A DNA stretch of 57,347 nucleotides from Nanobdellota archaeon (lineage in GTDB: Archaea; Nanoarchaeota; Nanoarchaeia; Parvarchaeales; Parvarchaeaceae): positions 1 to 57,347 of the forward strand of contig JAKACB010000002.1 of NCBI GenBank assembly GCA_021796445.1. The letters are read 5' to 3'. Both the position numbers and the translations under genes were made by a program. The notes under the pieces are model-generated. The model had not been told where the DNA came from. It worked only from the letters and a program-made list of their open reading frames with translations, and ran no database searches. Positions 33,230-41,114 of this stretch are shown here, in pieces (positions within the stretch are counted from its first letter, which is position 1; each line of letters begins with the position of its first letter).

Positions 33230-35946
33230 ACTGCTTTAGAACGTTCGTATTCTTCCTTTAACTTCTTGAAAATCTCATCGTTAAGGCTGTCAGAATAATA
33301 GTACTTTTCAGTTGCCTTTTCAATCAATTTCTCGGGATTTTCCTTGTATTCCAATAGTTGAAGAATGTGCTTCTTGACAGTATCTATCTGCATGTCCTTT
33401 ACTTTCTGCGTGTCCAATTCATATTCAAACTTCCCCGTGTTTATCTTTCCAGTTAAGTTTATGTATGCTATTGCAGTGTCTATATCTTTTTCATTGATTT
33501 TCTTCTCTATCGCAAAAAGCCTACGGTAAAGGGCAAGCTGCCTTCTATGCTTTGATCCTTGTTCTTCTGATTTGTCCGTTTTGAAGTCTATTATCAGGAA
33601 CCTATTCTTTACCTTGTTGAGGAACACGGCATCAAGCTTTGCAGATACCTTTAAATCGATTTTTATGTCCGGAAAAACTACTTCAAGTGGCATTTCAATC
33701 GTTTTTTCGGCGTCTATTTCTTCTGCATTGTATTTCCTTTTTATCTCTTCTGTAATACTTATTATGTTCTGAAGGATTTTTTTCTGAGTTTCGTCCAATT
33801 CCTCTTCTTTTAACGTGTGTTTGAAGTAATCCTCGGCTATTTTATGTGCCTTTAACCCGAATTTTGTGCTTTCTGTTACTTCACTTATTCCCAACACCTT
33901 TGTTTTTATGAAGTTCAATGGGTCTGACATCGCATCCAGTAATGAAAAAGATATGCCTTTAAGCTGACTGAAATAACTGTTTATCCTCTTTACAAGCCAT
34001 TTATCACTCTCTTCAAGCAAGGCCTTTGCTGCATCATATTCCTTGTTGACAAAAAGAGAATATGCTTCGGCGTATTTTTTCTTGAAAGGGGCTGGCTCGT
34101 CTTCCATTTCTGCAATGCTTTTTTCAATAAAGCCCTCAATGTAGTAATCCTCAGCAAGTGCCGGAGGGGTTACAACAAAAAGGTTTTCCTTTGCCCTTGT
34201 AAAGGCAACAAAATCTACCCTTATGCTTTCCTCTGCCAACTCTTCCTTAACATCTATTTCCTTTGTCTGCTTGATTATGGAATTAGTTACTAGATCAATG
34301 AAGCTTGTTTTGTTGCTCTGTTTCTTAGGGACGTAGATAACATTGTCGAATTCCAAGCCCTTTGCCTTGTGAACTGTTGTAAGCACCAGGTTTTCCTGCT
34401 TGTCATTTGATTCATAACTGTCTTCTGCAGTGTAAAGGTACACCAACATATCTGAAAGATTTGGTAGCTCATTGCTGTCCATGTACTGATTTATGTTTTC
34501 AAGCGTTGCCGCTGCGCTTATGTAATAGTCATTGTCCAAGGCTACCGATATTGGCAGTATGGTTTCATTGAAAAGCTTGTTTATGTTGAATATGTTAAGT
34601 TCTGCAGCGGCTTTTCTATCAAAAAAAGGCTTTGCAAGCCTCTTTACTTCATTCATGCCTATCTCTTTTTTCCTATATTTCTCTTCGATTTCAAACGCAG
34701 TCTTTAGAGAAACGCCTGAAAATGGGGTGAACAAAGCCTTTAAGATATCCTTTTCATCAGCATTGAATATGCCTTTCAAATAATCAACTATGGAATTCTT
34801 TGCTCTTGTTGAGACAGAAGCGCTTGCAGTCGTTGCATATTTTACGTTCTTAGCGTCCAAAATACGGGAAATGCTTATTATTTGGTCATTAGTCCTCGTT
34901 ATTATTGCTGCGTTCTTACCCTGAGAGACAAGGTCCATGGCAAGCTTTACGGCTATTTCGTCCGTGCTGTTTCCTATCAGCTGTTTTACGCTGCCGCCCT
35001 GTCCTTTATTGCTTTTAAAGTTTGACAATTCATCTTCATAGCTTTTGTCCTTCGTTTTATTGAGAAAATACTGCTTTGAATACTCAAGAATTTCACTGTA
35101 ACTTCTGTAGTTAAGGCCCTTTGTCAGCTGCTCCAAATTGCTTAGTTTCTGGAATTCAATGAAGTTTTTCAGGCTGCCTCCTTGAAAACCGAAGATGGAC
35201 TGCTTTCTGTCCCCGACAAGAAACAGGTAATCTCCTAAAAGTCTGGCTATCTCTGCTTCTACATCGTTTAGATCCTGTAATTCGTCAACAAGGACATACT
35301 TGTAATGCTTTTTCAATGGATCATACTCTAGTAAAAACCTCTTCAAAAGATCATTGTAATCAATGTTTGTTTCTCCTTTCTCTCTTTCATAATCCTTGAA
35401 AGCAGTTACGAAATAATCAAGAAAAGCTAGGATTTCCTCTACAGTTACGCTGTTCATGTTTTCTAAAAATGACTTGTTTATCAGCTCTTCCTTTGTAATT
35501 TTTACGTTTATTTCATTGGGTGTTATCCCAAAGCTTTTTATGTACCTTATTGCGTTCTCTACCTTTGGAACCAATTCCTGTATTACGTAATCCCTGTCAT
35601 AATTGAAAGCATTGTTGTTTTCAAAGCTCTTGAATATTGAAAACCTTATGAAGTTATTGCTAACAAGCTCGTATTCCTTTCCCTGCTCTGAAAAATATGA
35701 ATTGCAGAAACTGTGGAAGGTAGATATTGTTATGCCGTTTATCCTTGAAACCTCTAAATTGTTTTCCTTTAGTTTTTGGCTGATTTTTTCAAACATCTCA
35801 TCTACTGCCTTGTTAGTAAAAGTCAAGCAAAGTATCTCTTTTTCGCTTACTCCATTTTTTATAAGCTCTATTACCCTGTCGGCTAATGAGGTTGTTTTAC
35901 CAGTGCCAGGATTGGCTTTTATCAGTATGTTTTTACTTAAGTCCAT
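33226..35946 (-). CDS. UvrD-family helicase fused to RecB-type nuclease (AddA-like)
   Basis: 906 residues. Superfamily 1 helicase motifs: IKANPGTGKTTSLADR (Walker A), VLVDELQDLND (motif II), VGDRKQSIFGF, TTVHKAKGLEFDNVIY and VAFTRAKENLFVV. The C-terminal 200 residues hold a PD-(D/E)xK nuclease of RecB type: KAHKIAEDYF (His), LDAVF (Asp), LIIDFKTDK (Asp and Lys) and QLALYRRLF (Gln/Tyr). The protein therefore has the helicase-nuclease layout of AddA, expected to process DNA double-strand ends. No AddB-like partner gene lies nearby. Archaeal DPANN genomes sometimes carry stand-alone versions. Confidence 0.9.
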   Translation of the reverse strand: MDLSKNILIKANPGTGKTTSLADRVIELIKNGVSEKEILCLTFTNKAVDEMFEKISQKLKENNLEVSRINGITISTFHSFCNSYFSEQGKEYELVSNNFIRFSIFKSFENNNAFNYDRDYVIQELVPKVENAIRYIKSFGITPNEINVKITKEELINKSFLENMNSVTVEEILAFLDYFVTAFKDYEREKGETNIDYNDLLKRFLLEYDPLKKHYKYVLVDELQDLNDVEAEIARLLGDYLFLVGDRKQSIFGFQGGSLKNFIEFQKLSNLEQLTKGLNYRSYSEILEYSKQYFLNKTKDKSYEDELSNFKSNKGQGGSVKQLIGNSTDEIAVKLAMDLVSQGKNAAIITRTNDQIISISRILDAKNVKYATTASASVSTRAKNSIVDYLKGIFNADEKDILKALFTPFSGVSLKTAFEIEEKYRKKEIGMNEVKRLAKPFFDRKAAAELNIFNINKLFNETILPISVALDNDYYISAAATLENINQYMDSNELPNLSDMLVYLYTAEDSYESNDKQENLVLTTVHKAKGLEFDNVIYVPKKQSNKTSFIDLVTNSIIKQTKEIDVKEELAEESIRVDFVAFTRAKENLFVVTPPALAEDYYIEGFIEKSIAEMEDEPAPFKKKYAEAYSLFVNKEYDAAKALLEESDKWLVKRINSYFSQLKGISFSLLDAMSDPLNFIKTKVLGISEVTESTKFGLKAHKIAEDYFKHTLKEEELDETQKKILQNIISITEEIKRKYNAEEIDAEKTIEMPLEVVFPDIKIDLKVSAKLDAVFLNKVKNRFLIIDFKTDKSEEQGSKHRRQLALYRRLFAIEKKINEKDIDTAIAYINLTGKINTGKFEYELDTQKVKDMQIDTVKKHILQLLEYKENPEKLIEKATEKYYYSDSLNDEIFKKLKEEYERSKAV

Positions 35947-36004
35947 TCTAATAATTGTACACCTTATTATAAAAATTTTTAAAATAGTCGGATTCTTTTT
36001 ACAG

Positions 36005-36195
36005 AAAAATTTATAAATTAGTTAGTACATAATAATTATTGTAGTCTATAAAATCTAAGGAGGTGGTTTGTATGGCTTCCGTAAAAGATTTTATAACGAG
36101 AATTTCAGTTTCCTTTAAGAATTTTAACACGTAGCATATTGGCCGGTTACGGCCGCCTTAAATTTTTAATTAAATAAGACAGGGAGGTGGTGCAT
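36005..36195 (+). promoter_or_regulatory. hsp20 leader with upstream ORF and GC hairpin
   Basis: A TATA-like atttataaatta lies at 36009-36020. After it comes a strong Shine-Dalgarno (aaggaggtgg), a 20-codon ORF at 36072-36134, then a stem GGCCG/CGGCC with a 4-base loop at 36141-36154 followed by an AT-rich tract (36160-36177), and then the hsp20 ribosome site gggaggtgg. A GC-rich stem in such AT-rich DNA between a leader ORF and a heat-shock gene suggests attenuation or temperature sensing. Confidence 0.5.
36072..36134 (+). CDS. 20-residue leader peptide upstream of hsp20
   Basis: A short ORF starting 6 bases after a near-consensus Shine-Dalgarno aaggaggtgg, stronger than most in the window. 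The peptide (MASVKDFITRISVSFKNFNT) can form an amphipathic basic helix. It ends seven bases before the GC hairpin at 36141. It could be a regulatory leader read before hsp20 or a real membrane-binding peptide; I cannot tell which. Confidence 0.45.
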   Translation: MASVKDFITRISVSFKNFNT

Positions 36196-36609
36196 ATGAG
36201 AATAAAAGACTTGCAACCTATAGAACCAATTGACTTAAACCCTTTCCAGCAGCTTGACAGGTTCATTTCAGGCTTTGGGTTTAACTTCAATTACCCGAGG
36301 GTCGACATATTAGATGAAAACAACAGGGTTAAAGTAATTGCAGACCTGCCAGGTGTGGGCAAAGAAGACATAAAGCTGAAGATAGAAGAGGACAGGCTCA
36401 TAATAAGGGCAAATACGCAAAAAGAGGTAGAAGAAAAGAAGGATAACTATTACAGAGTGGAAAGAAACTCCGCAGGTTATTACAGAGAGATTGCTTTGCC
36501 TGCGCCTGTGCAAAAGGAAGGAAGTAAGGCAAGCTTCAAGAACGGGGTATTAACTGTGGAGCTGCTGAAGAAGAAAGGGGCAGAAGACAATGACATAGAT
36601 ATAGAGTGA
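36196..36609 (+). CDS. hsp20: Small heat-shock protein, Hsp20/alpha-crystallin family
   Basis: Holdase chaperone that keeps unfolded proteins from aggregating. The alpha-crystallin domain spans residues 35-125, with VKVIADLPGVGKEDIKLKIE, LIIRA and the closing signature FKNGVLTVELLKK. The start is the ATG at 36196; two GTG codons just upstream are within the ribosome-binding site. The N-terminal arm is short (about 35 residues), and the C-terminal IxI-like end is IDIE. It sits behind the leader ORF and hairpin and ends before a T-rich terminator. Confidence 0.94.
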   Translation: MRIKDLQPIEPIDLNPFQQLDRFISGFGFNFNYPRVDILDENNRVKVIADLPGVGKEDIKLKIEEDRLIIRANTQKEVEEKKDNYYRVERNSAGYYREIALPAPVQKEGSKASFKNGVLTVELLKKKGAEDNDIDIE

Positions 36610-36642
36610 TTTTTGTTTTAATTTTTCTTTTCTTTTTTTGGA
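36610..36642 (+). terminator. T-rich terminator after hsp20
   Basis: The tract has repeated T runs (gttttaatttttcttttctttttttgg) directly after the stop, the strongest oligo-T stretch in this part of the window. Confidence 0.6.
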
Positions 36643-36678
36643 TAAAAGTTTATAATTAAAAAAATGCTATCCTTAAAG

Positions 36679-37263
36679 ATGGAAAGGAAAGTTTATACTG
36701 AAATCAAGGAAATAGTAAATCCAGAACATACTGCACTTATAGTGTGGGATGTACAGAAAATGCTGGTGAACAACATATACAACAAGGAAGAATTTCTTAA
36801 AAACATTAATGAACTGATAGAAAGCGCAAGAACTAAAGGGATGCCAATATTCTTTACAAGGATTACGCCATTGCCGAAGGAATTTGAATCTCCTGCTAGA
36901 AAGTACTCTTCAAGCAAAATGAAGTTCAACCTTTCGCAACTACCTAAAGAAATGTTTGACTTAGCTATTGAACCTAAAAGCAATGAAATAGTCATAAACA
37001 AAAACACTGCAAGCATATTCATAGGCACAAATTTCGAGCTTATGTGTAGAAATGCAGGTATTGAAACATTGATAATCGCAGGAATAGCAACTGAAATAGG
37101 GGTTGAATCTACGGCAAGAGATGCAGCAAACCGAGGCTTTTATGTAGTTGTAGATTCAAATGCCTCTTCTTCAAGTGACAAAGAAGCTCATGAAAGATCC
37201 CTTGAGAACATGAAAAAGCTTTTTGATGTTCTATCTACTGAGGATATAATAAAGGCGCTTTGA
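36679..37263 (+). CDS. Isochorismatase-fold hydrolase lacking the usual cysteine
   Basis: The fold signatures are ALIVWDVQKMLV (Asp24) and IIAGIATEIGVESTARDAANRG near residue 140. In cysteine hydrolases such as nicotinamidase the nucleophilic Cys lies in this second block; here Gly-Val-Glu-Ser takes its place, as in isochorismatase-type members without a cysteine nucleophile. The start could be the ATG at 36664; the second ATG at 36679 lies about 26 bases after the TATA-like gtttataatt and is preferred. The gene is coupled to a YrhK-like gene by a TGATG overlap. The substrate is unknown. Confidence 0.82.
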   Translation: MERKVYTEIKEIVNPEHTALIVWDVQKMLVNNIYNKEEFLKNINELIESARTKGMPIFFTRITPLPKEFESPARKYSSSKMKFNLSQLPKEMFDLAIEPKSNEIVINKNTASIFIGTNFELMCRNAGIETLIIAGIATEIGVESTARDAANRGFYVVVDSNASSSSDKEAHERSLENMKKLFDVLSTEDIIKAL

Positions 37264-37511
37264 TGGCTTTAAAAAAAGACAGAGATAGGATAAGAAAAAA
37301 GATAGAGAGAAATTACAAGGTTTTAGGTTGGATAAACGATTTTATGATAGGGTTGGAGTTCTTAATAGGCAGCATAGAATTCCTACCGGGGCACTTGAAC
37401 ACAATAGGAGTTTATCTCTTCATCTTGGGCAGCTTCCAGATATTATTAGTCCCAACGATAAGGATATCAAGGGACATACACTTGAAACTTAGACTAAAAA
37501 ACCATAAATAG
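37263..37511 (+). CDS. YrhK-like small membrane protein
   Basis: 82 residues with a basic N-terminus and two helices (about 22-40 and 46-64). The pattern WINDFMIGLEFLIGSIEFLP followed by GVYLFILGSFQILLVPTIRI matches the YrhK domain of bacteria and archaea, whose function is not established. The ATG overlaps the isochorismatase-fold stop by one base, so the proteins are made together. Confidence 0.7.
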   Translation: MALKKDRDRIRKKIERNYKVLGWINDFMIGLEFLIGSIEFLPGHLNTIGVYLFILGSFQILLVPTIRISRDIHLKLRLKNHK

Positions 37512-37531
37512 AATCAACAACTTAAACAAAT

Positions 37532-38425
37532 ATGGAAACAAAGGAATTCAATAAGACAAAAAGCAAACTTTCTATTATCGGAGTTGGCACTTGGCAGCTT
37601 AGCAGCAACAGAGAAGAGAACGTGAAAGCAATAAAATATGCAATAGACAACGGAGTAAACTTCATAGATACCGCAGAGATGTATAATACCGAGGACATTG
37701 TCGGAGAGGCAATTAAAGGCTATGAAAGAGATAAGCTCTTCATCGCAAGCAAGGTGTGGCCCACGCATTTTAAATATGAAGATGTAATAAAGGCATGCGA
37801 AGCCAGCCTAAAGAAGATAGGAACAGATTATTTAGACTTATACCAATTGCATTGGCCTAACAAATCGGTTCCAATAAAAGAGACAATGCAAGCGATGGAA
37901 AAGCTAGTAGATGAAGGAAAGATAAAGAACATAGGAATAAGCAACTTTTCGCTTGATGAGATGAAGGAAGCACAGGCCGTTATGTCAAAGCATGAGATAG
38001 CATCTAATCAAGTAGAATACAGCATAGTTACAAGAGACATAGAAAAAACGGGAGTGTTCGATTACTGCAAAGAAAATCACATTGCGGTAATAGCTTATAG
38101 TCCATTATCTCACGGAAAGATCTTTGATAACAAAGAACTGCTTGCCGATATTAGTAAGATATCAAGTAAATACGGAAAGACTCCTGCGCAGGTGGCATTA
38201 AGCTGGCTAGTTCACAGAGACAATACATTCCCGATACCAAAAGCAAGTAATCCAGCTCACATGAAAGAAGACCTTGAAGCGGCTAAAATAAAGCTTAATA
38301 AAGAAGACCTAGATTTTCTTTCAAGTTTGGAAGGAAAATACTACACTGAGCCGATAGCAAAACAGCATAAAAAGAATGAAGACAAGATAAACAGCTATAA
38401 TTTCAAGGAAGAGAAGATAAACTAA
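37532..38425 (+). CDS. Aldo/keto reductase
   Basis: NADPH-dependent reduction of aldehydes and ketones. The catalytic tetrad is complete: Asp46 and Tyr51 in FIDTAEMYN, Lys74 in IASKVWP and His107 in YQLHWPN. The cofactor-end motif FPIPKASNPAHMKED is also present. At 297 residues it is normal. An HxlR-type regulator gene follows 32 bases downstream on the same strand, suggesting an aldehyde or electrophile response pair. Confidence 0.93.
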   Translation: METKEFNKTKSKLSIIGVGTWQLSSNREENVKAIKYAIDNGVNFIDTAEMYNTEDIVGEAIKGYERDKLFIASKVWPTHFKYEDVIKACEASLKKIGTDYLDLYQLHWPNKSVPIKETMQAMEKLVDEGKIKNIGISNFSLDEMKEAQAVMSKHEIASNQVEYSIVTRDIEKTGVFDYCKENHIAVIAYSPLSHGKIFDNKELLADISKISSKYGKTPAQVALSWLVHRDNTFPIPKASNPAHMKEDLEAAKIKLNKEDLDFLSSLEGKYYTEPIAKQHKKNEDKINSYNFKEEKIN

Positions 38426-38457
38426 ATGCATTAAAGCAGAGAAAATCAATAATTTAT

Positions 38458-38835
38458 ATGGCATGCAATACTTTAGACCTTTTGAATGTGCTTGGAAAGA
38501 AGTGGGACGCAACAGTATTAGAGGAAATAACCAAAAATGATGGCATAAACTTCGACAAGCTGCTTTCATTGAATCCTAAGATATACCCTAAAACGCTTAA
38601 TAAAGCGTTAAATGATTTAGTGAAAAGAGGGCTCATAACCAAGAAGGTATCATATAACAATAACATGAAAAGGAGTGAATACAGCATGACTGAAACTGGC
38701 AAATCACTAGTTTCTGCATTTGAAACATTTAAAAAAGTCAATTGCAATGGTTCAGAAAGCGTTAAGAACTGCGGAGAATGCCAAAATGGACCAAACGGTA
38801 ATAACCAAGAAGTTAGCAATCCTATAAAAATATAA
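38458..38835 (+). CDS. HxlR-family winged-helix regulator with C-terminal cysteine cluster
   Basis: 125 residues. The HxlR signature is at the start, CNTLDLLNVLGKKWDATVLEEI, with Cys3 in the usual sensing position; the recognition region is YPKTLNKALNDLVKRGLITKK and the wing EYSMTETGKSL. The C-terminal tail adds Cys96, Cys105 and Cys108 (NCGECQNG), which HxlR proteins do not normally have. Thiol-based sensing of reactive compounds is likely, given the aldo/keto reductase gene in front. A short hairpin with a T loop lies just downstream (38864-38879). Confidence 0.85.
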   Translation: MACNTLDLLNVLGKKWDATVLEEITKNDGINFDKLLSLNPKIYPKTLNKALNDLVKRGLITKKVSYNNNMKRSEYSMTETGKSLVSAFETFKKVNCNGSESVKNCGECQNGPNGNNQEVSNPIKI

Positions 38836-38863
38836 AATACCTTTTTAAAATAAGGCAGTAAAG

Positions 38864-38879
38864 CTGCATTTTTTTGCAG
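38864..38879 (+). terminator. Hairpin CTGCA-T6-TGCAG
   Basis: A perfect 5-bp stem with a loop of six T between the HxlR gene and the cytochrome b gene; a weak terminator or a pause site. A TATA-like ctatttatag follows at 38884-38893, about 30 bases before the cytochrome b start. Confidence 0.35.
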
Positions 38880-38918
38880 TTGAACTATTTATAGGGATAA
38901 TTAGTTATTTGATAAGGT

Positions 38919-40352
38919 ATGGACAAGGATAAAAAAGGCAATAGCTCATTTTTTAGCCCTTTGATCGATTTAATGCATGATCAGTACATAAAATATGTGC
39001 CATCTTATGGCAACAGCTTCTTTTTCACGATAGGAATATACCTTTTAGAATTATTCGTAATATTGGCAATAAGCGGCATGATAATGCTAATTTTTGGCCC
39101 TTACTGGTGGGATACTACTGCAATCGGTACCTTCTTCCGAAGCTTACATTTATGGGCAGCAGAAGCCTTTGTGACATTGATGTTTATCCATCTTTTCGTT
39201 AATTTTTCAACGTCTGCATTCAGAAAGAAAAAGCTTGTTTGGATGATTGGCAGTGTGCTTCTTCTTTTGGTTTTACTAGAATTTGCATTTGGTATAGGAG
39301 TTCAAGGGGGGCTGCTTTCACAGTGGAACGACAAGGCAGGTGCGGACCTATGGAATGGCATGGGCTTAGGCTTTTGGGTAAATCCATTGAATCAAGGGGC
39401 CGTTTTAGGCTGGCATGTAGCCATAATCCCTATTCTTTTGATTCTGCTTATGTTTATGCATTATTCATTGGTAAAAAAAGACGGATTAAGCACTCCTTAT
39501 AGAAAAGACATACCTTATAAGATGGTAAAGGCAGACCATAAAAAGATGTACAGAAGAATGATTTATATTTTCATAATAGTATTGGTGTTTGCATTTGTAT
39601 TCAGCTCACCGTATATAGCACCTTTGACAATTAGTCAGGCAGCAAATTCTAATCCTTCTGGAGTTGCAACTACTTTGCTGCAGGAATTCAACTTTTCATC
39701 GGGGACTGCTACTTACCTTGACAGTATAGATCCGTATACTTTTAGTACTAGGGCAGTTTACTTCACAGTTCCATATTACACTTATGTAAACCTTGAAAAT
39801 AAAACAAATGAACTTTCAATATTTTTTAATGAAAGCCCTTCGCAACAAAAAGCGCAGTTTATGCAAGCGTATAATTACTTTAGCAACAATGGCTCAATTT
39901 CAAGTGCAATGAATTCTCAAAACCCATTAATAATTGCGACTGCCAGTTTGACTAAAATGGCGGAATCGGGAGAATATCAATTAGTGGTACAAAATGAAAG
40001 CTCCAGCGGATTGGATGAAACCTATGTGTTAAGGTTTTTGTATGACACAGGTGCGTTGACGACTGCTGCAACGCATTATGGCTTAAGGACTGCACAGTGG
40101 GGAATGCTAAAGGTAGGCGCACCCCCCTGGTCTATAGAATATTGGCTTATACCATACGATGCCCTTGAGATAGCAACATCAAATATTTCATGGTGGAATG
40201 ACCTTGAGAATGGATTGGTAGCAATAAGCATCTTTTTCATATTGATGCTGTTTCCATTTATTCCATATTTGAATAAATTGCCTGATAAACTGAAGATGTA
40301 CAAGCTGTTTTGGAACAAGTACACAAATCCTGAAATGCGGAAGAAAAAGTAA
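38919..40352 (+). CDS. Cytochrome b (b6-type) respiratory membrane subunit
   Basis: Quinol-oxidising di-haem membrane protein. The four haem ligands are His77 and His91, then His166 and His181. The gaps (13 and 14 residues between) equal those of cytochrome b6 rather than mitochondrial cytochrome b. The haem-helix context is LHLWAAEAFVTLMFIHL and GWHVAIIPILLILLMFMHYS. The C-terminal half has one helix, a large external domain of about 160 residues, a PPWSIEYWLIPYDAL segment that resembles the PEWY quinone-site region, and a last helix. At 477 residues it is longer than b6 and may represent a fusion with a subunit IV-like part. No Rieske protein is in the window. Confidence 0.9.
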   Translation: MDKDKKGNSSFFSPLIDLMHDQYIKYVPSYGNSFFFTIGIYLLELFVILAISGMIMLIFGPYWWDTTAIGTFFRSLHLWAAEAFVTLMFIHLFVNFSTSAFRKKKLVWMIGSVLLLLVLLEFAFGIGVQGGLLSQWNDKAGADLWNGMGLGFWVNPLNQGAVLGWHVAIIPILLILLMFMHYSLVKKDGLSTPYRKDIPYKMVKADHKKMYRRMIYIFIIVLVFAFVFSSPYIAPLTISQAANSNPSGVATTLLQEFNFSSGTATYLDSIDPYTFSTRAVYFTVPYYTYVNLENKTNELSIFFNESPSQQKAQFMQAYNYFSNNGSISSAMNSQNPLIIATASLTKMAESGEYQLVVQNESSSGLDETYVLRFLYDTGALTTAATHYGLRTAQWGMLKVGAPPWSIEYWLIPYDALEIATSNISWWNDLENGLVAISIFFILMLFPFIPYLNKLPDKLKMYKLFWNKYTNPEMRKKK

Positions 40353-40407
40353 AGCCGTAACCAAATGGATAATAAAGGTTTATAAACAATAAAATATTAC
40401 ATTAATT

Positions 40408-41049
40408 ATGGGATTCGTAGATGAATTGGCATTGGAATTGTTCTTCGTTGCATTTATCGGATTTCTTATGGATTATACTGTGATTGCTATTTATAGGGAT
40501 TACAAAGCAAGATATGTAACTAAATCAAATTCAAAATTGAGCATAGAATCACACTTACAGGGCTCTATATACATGTTTGCGGCTATAGCAGTATTCATTC
40601 TTGTAATGGGCTTTTATGGAGAAATGACCTGGAATTTACCCGGTGCATATAATTTACTATTCTATGATCCGTTCATAATGTTGGGAATAGTAACCCTTGG
40701 ATTCGTATTATCAGTTAAATATAATCAGAAATTGCAGTACGTTGGACTTATTGCATTATTCATGGGCTTAGTCCTAATAGAATATGGTATTTCCGGTTAT
40801 AATCTAGGGTATACTAAATCTCCAATAGCACTTCTTGGTTTGTATACAGCTTTTGGCATTGCAGGAATATTCGCTTATCCAACCACATTGGTAATGGACA
40901 AATATAGAGAGAATGGCAGCAATAAACCATTAAATAAAAGTTGGATCATTTACATAGTAATATTCTTAGTCTTCTTAACATTGGGCTCACTGCTTGCAGC
41001 CTATACCGGCGGAGCCGCGATTCCTGCCCACCTCGCAGCTCCTCCTTAA
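40408..41049 (+). CDS. Membrane partner of cytochrome b (DUF981-like)
   Basis: 213 residues with about six helices and almost no soluble domain. It starts 55 bases after the cytochrome b gene, has a TATA-like tttataaaca nearby, and ends with TGGAAIPAHLAAPP outside the last helix. It resembles DUF981-type membrane proteins that accompany cytochrome complexes in acidophilic archaea; this resemblance is from memory of the family and not tested. It probably forms a subunit of the same complex. No haem-binding His pair or cysteine motif is seen. Confidence 0.65.
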   Translation: MGFVDELALELFFVAFIGFLMDYTVIAIYRDYKARYVTKSNSKLSIESHLQGSIYMFAAIAVFILVMGFYGEMTWNLPGAYNLLFYDPFIMLGIVTLGFVLSVKYNQKLQYVGLIALFMGLVLIEYGISGYNLGYTKSPIALLGLYTAFGIAGIFAYPTTLVMDKYRENGSNKPLNKSWIIYIVIFLVFLTLGSLLAAYTGGAAIPAHLAAPP

Positions 41050-41114
41050 TTGGTTAACTTTTAGTTTCTAAGGAAGCAAAAACTATTAATATTATTTACT
41101 TTCTGATAGAGAAA

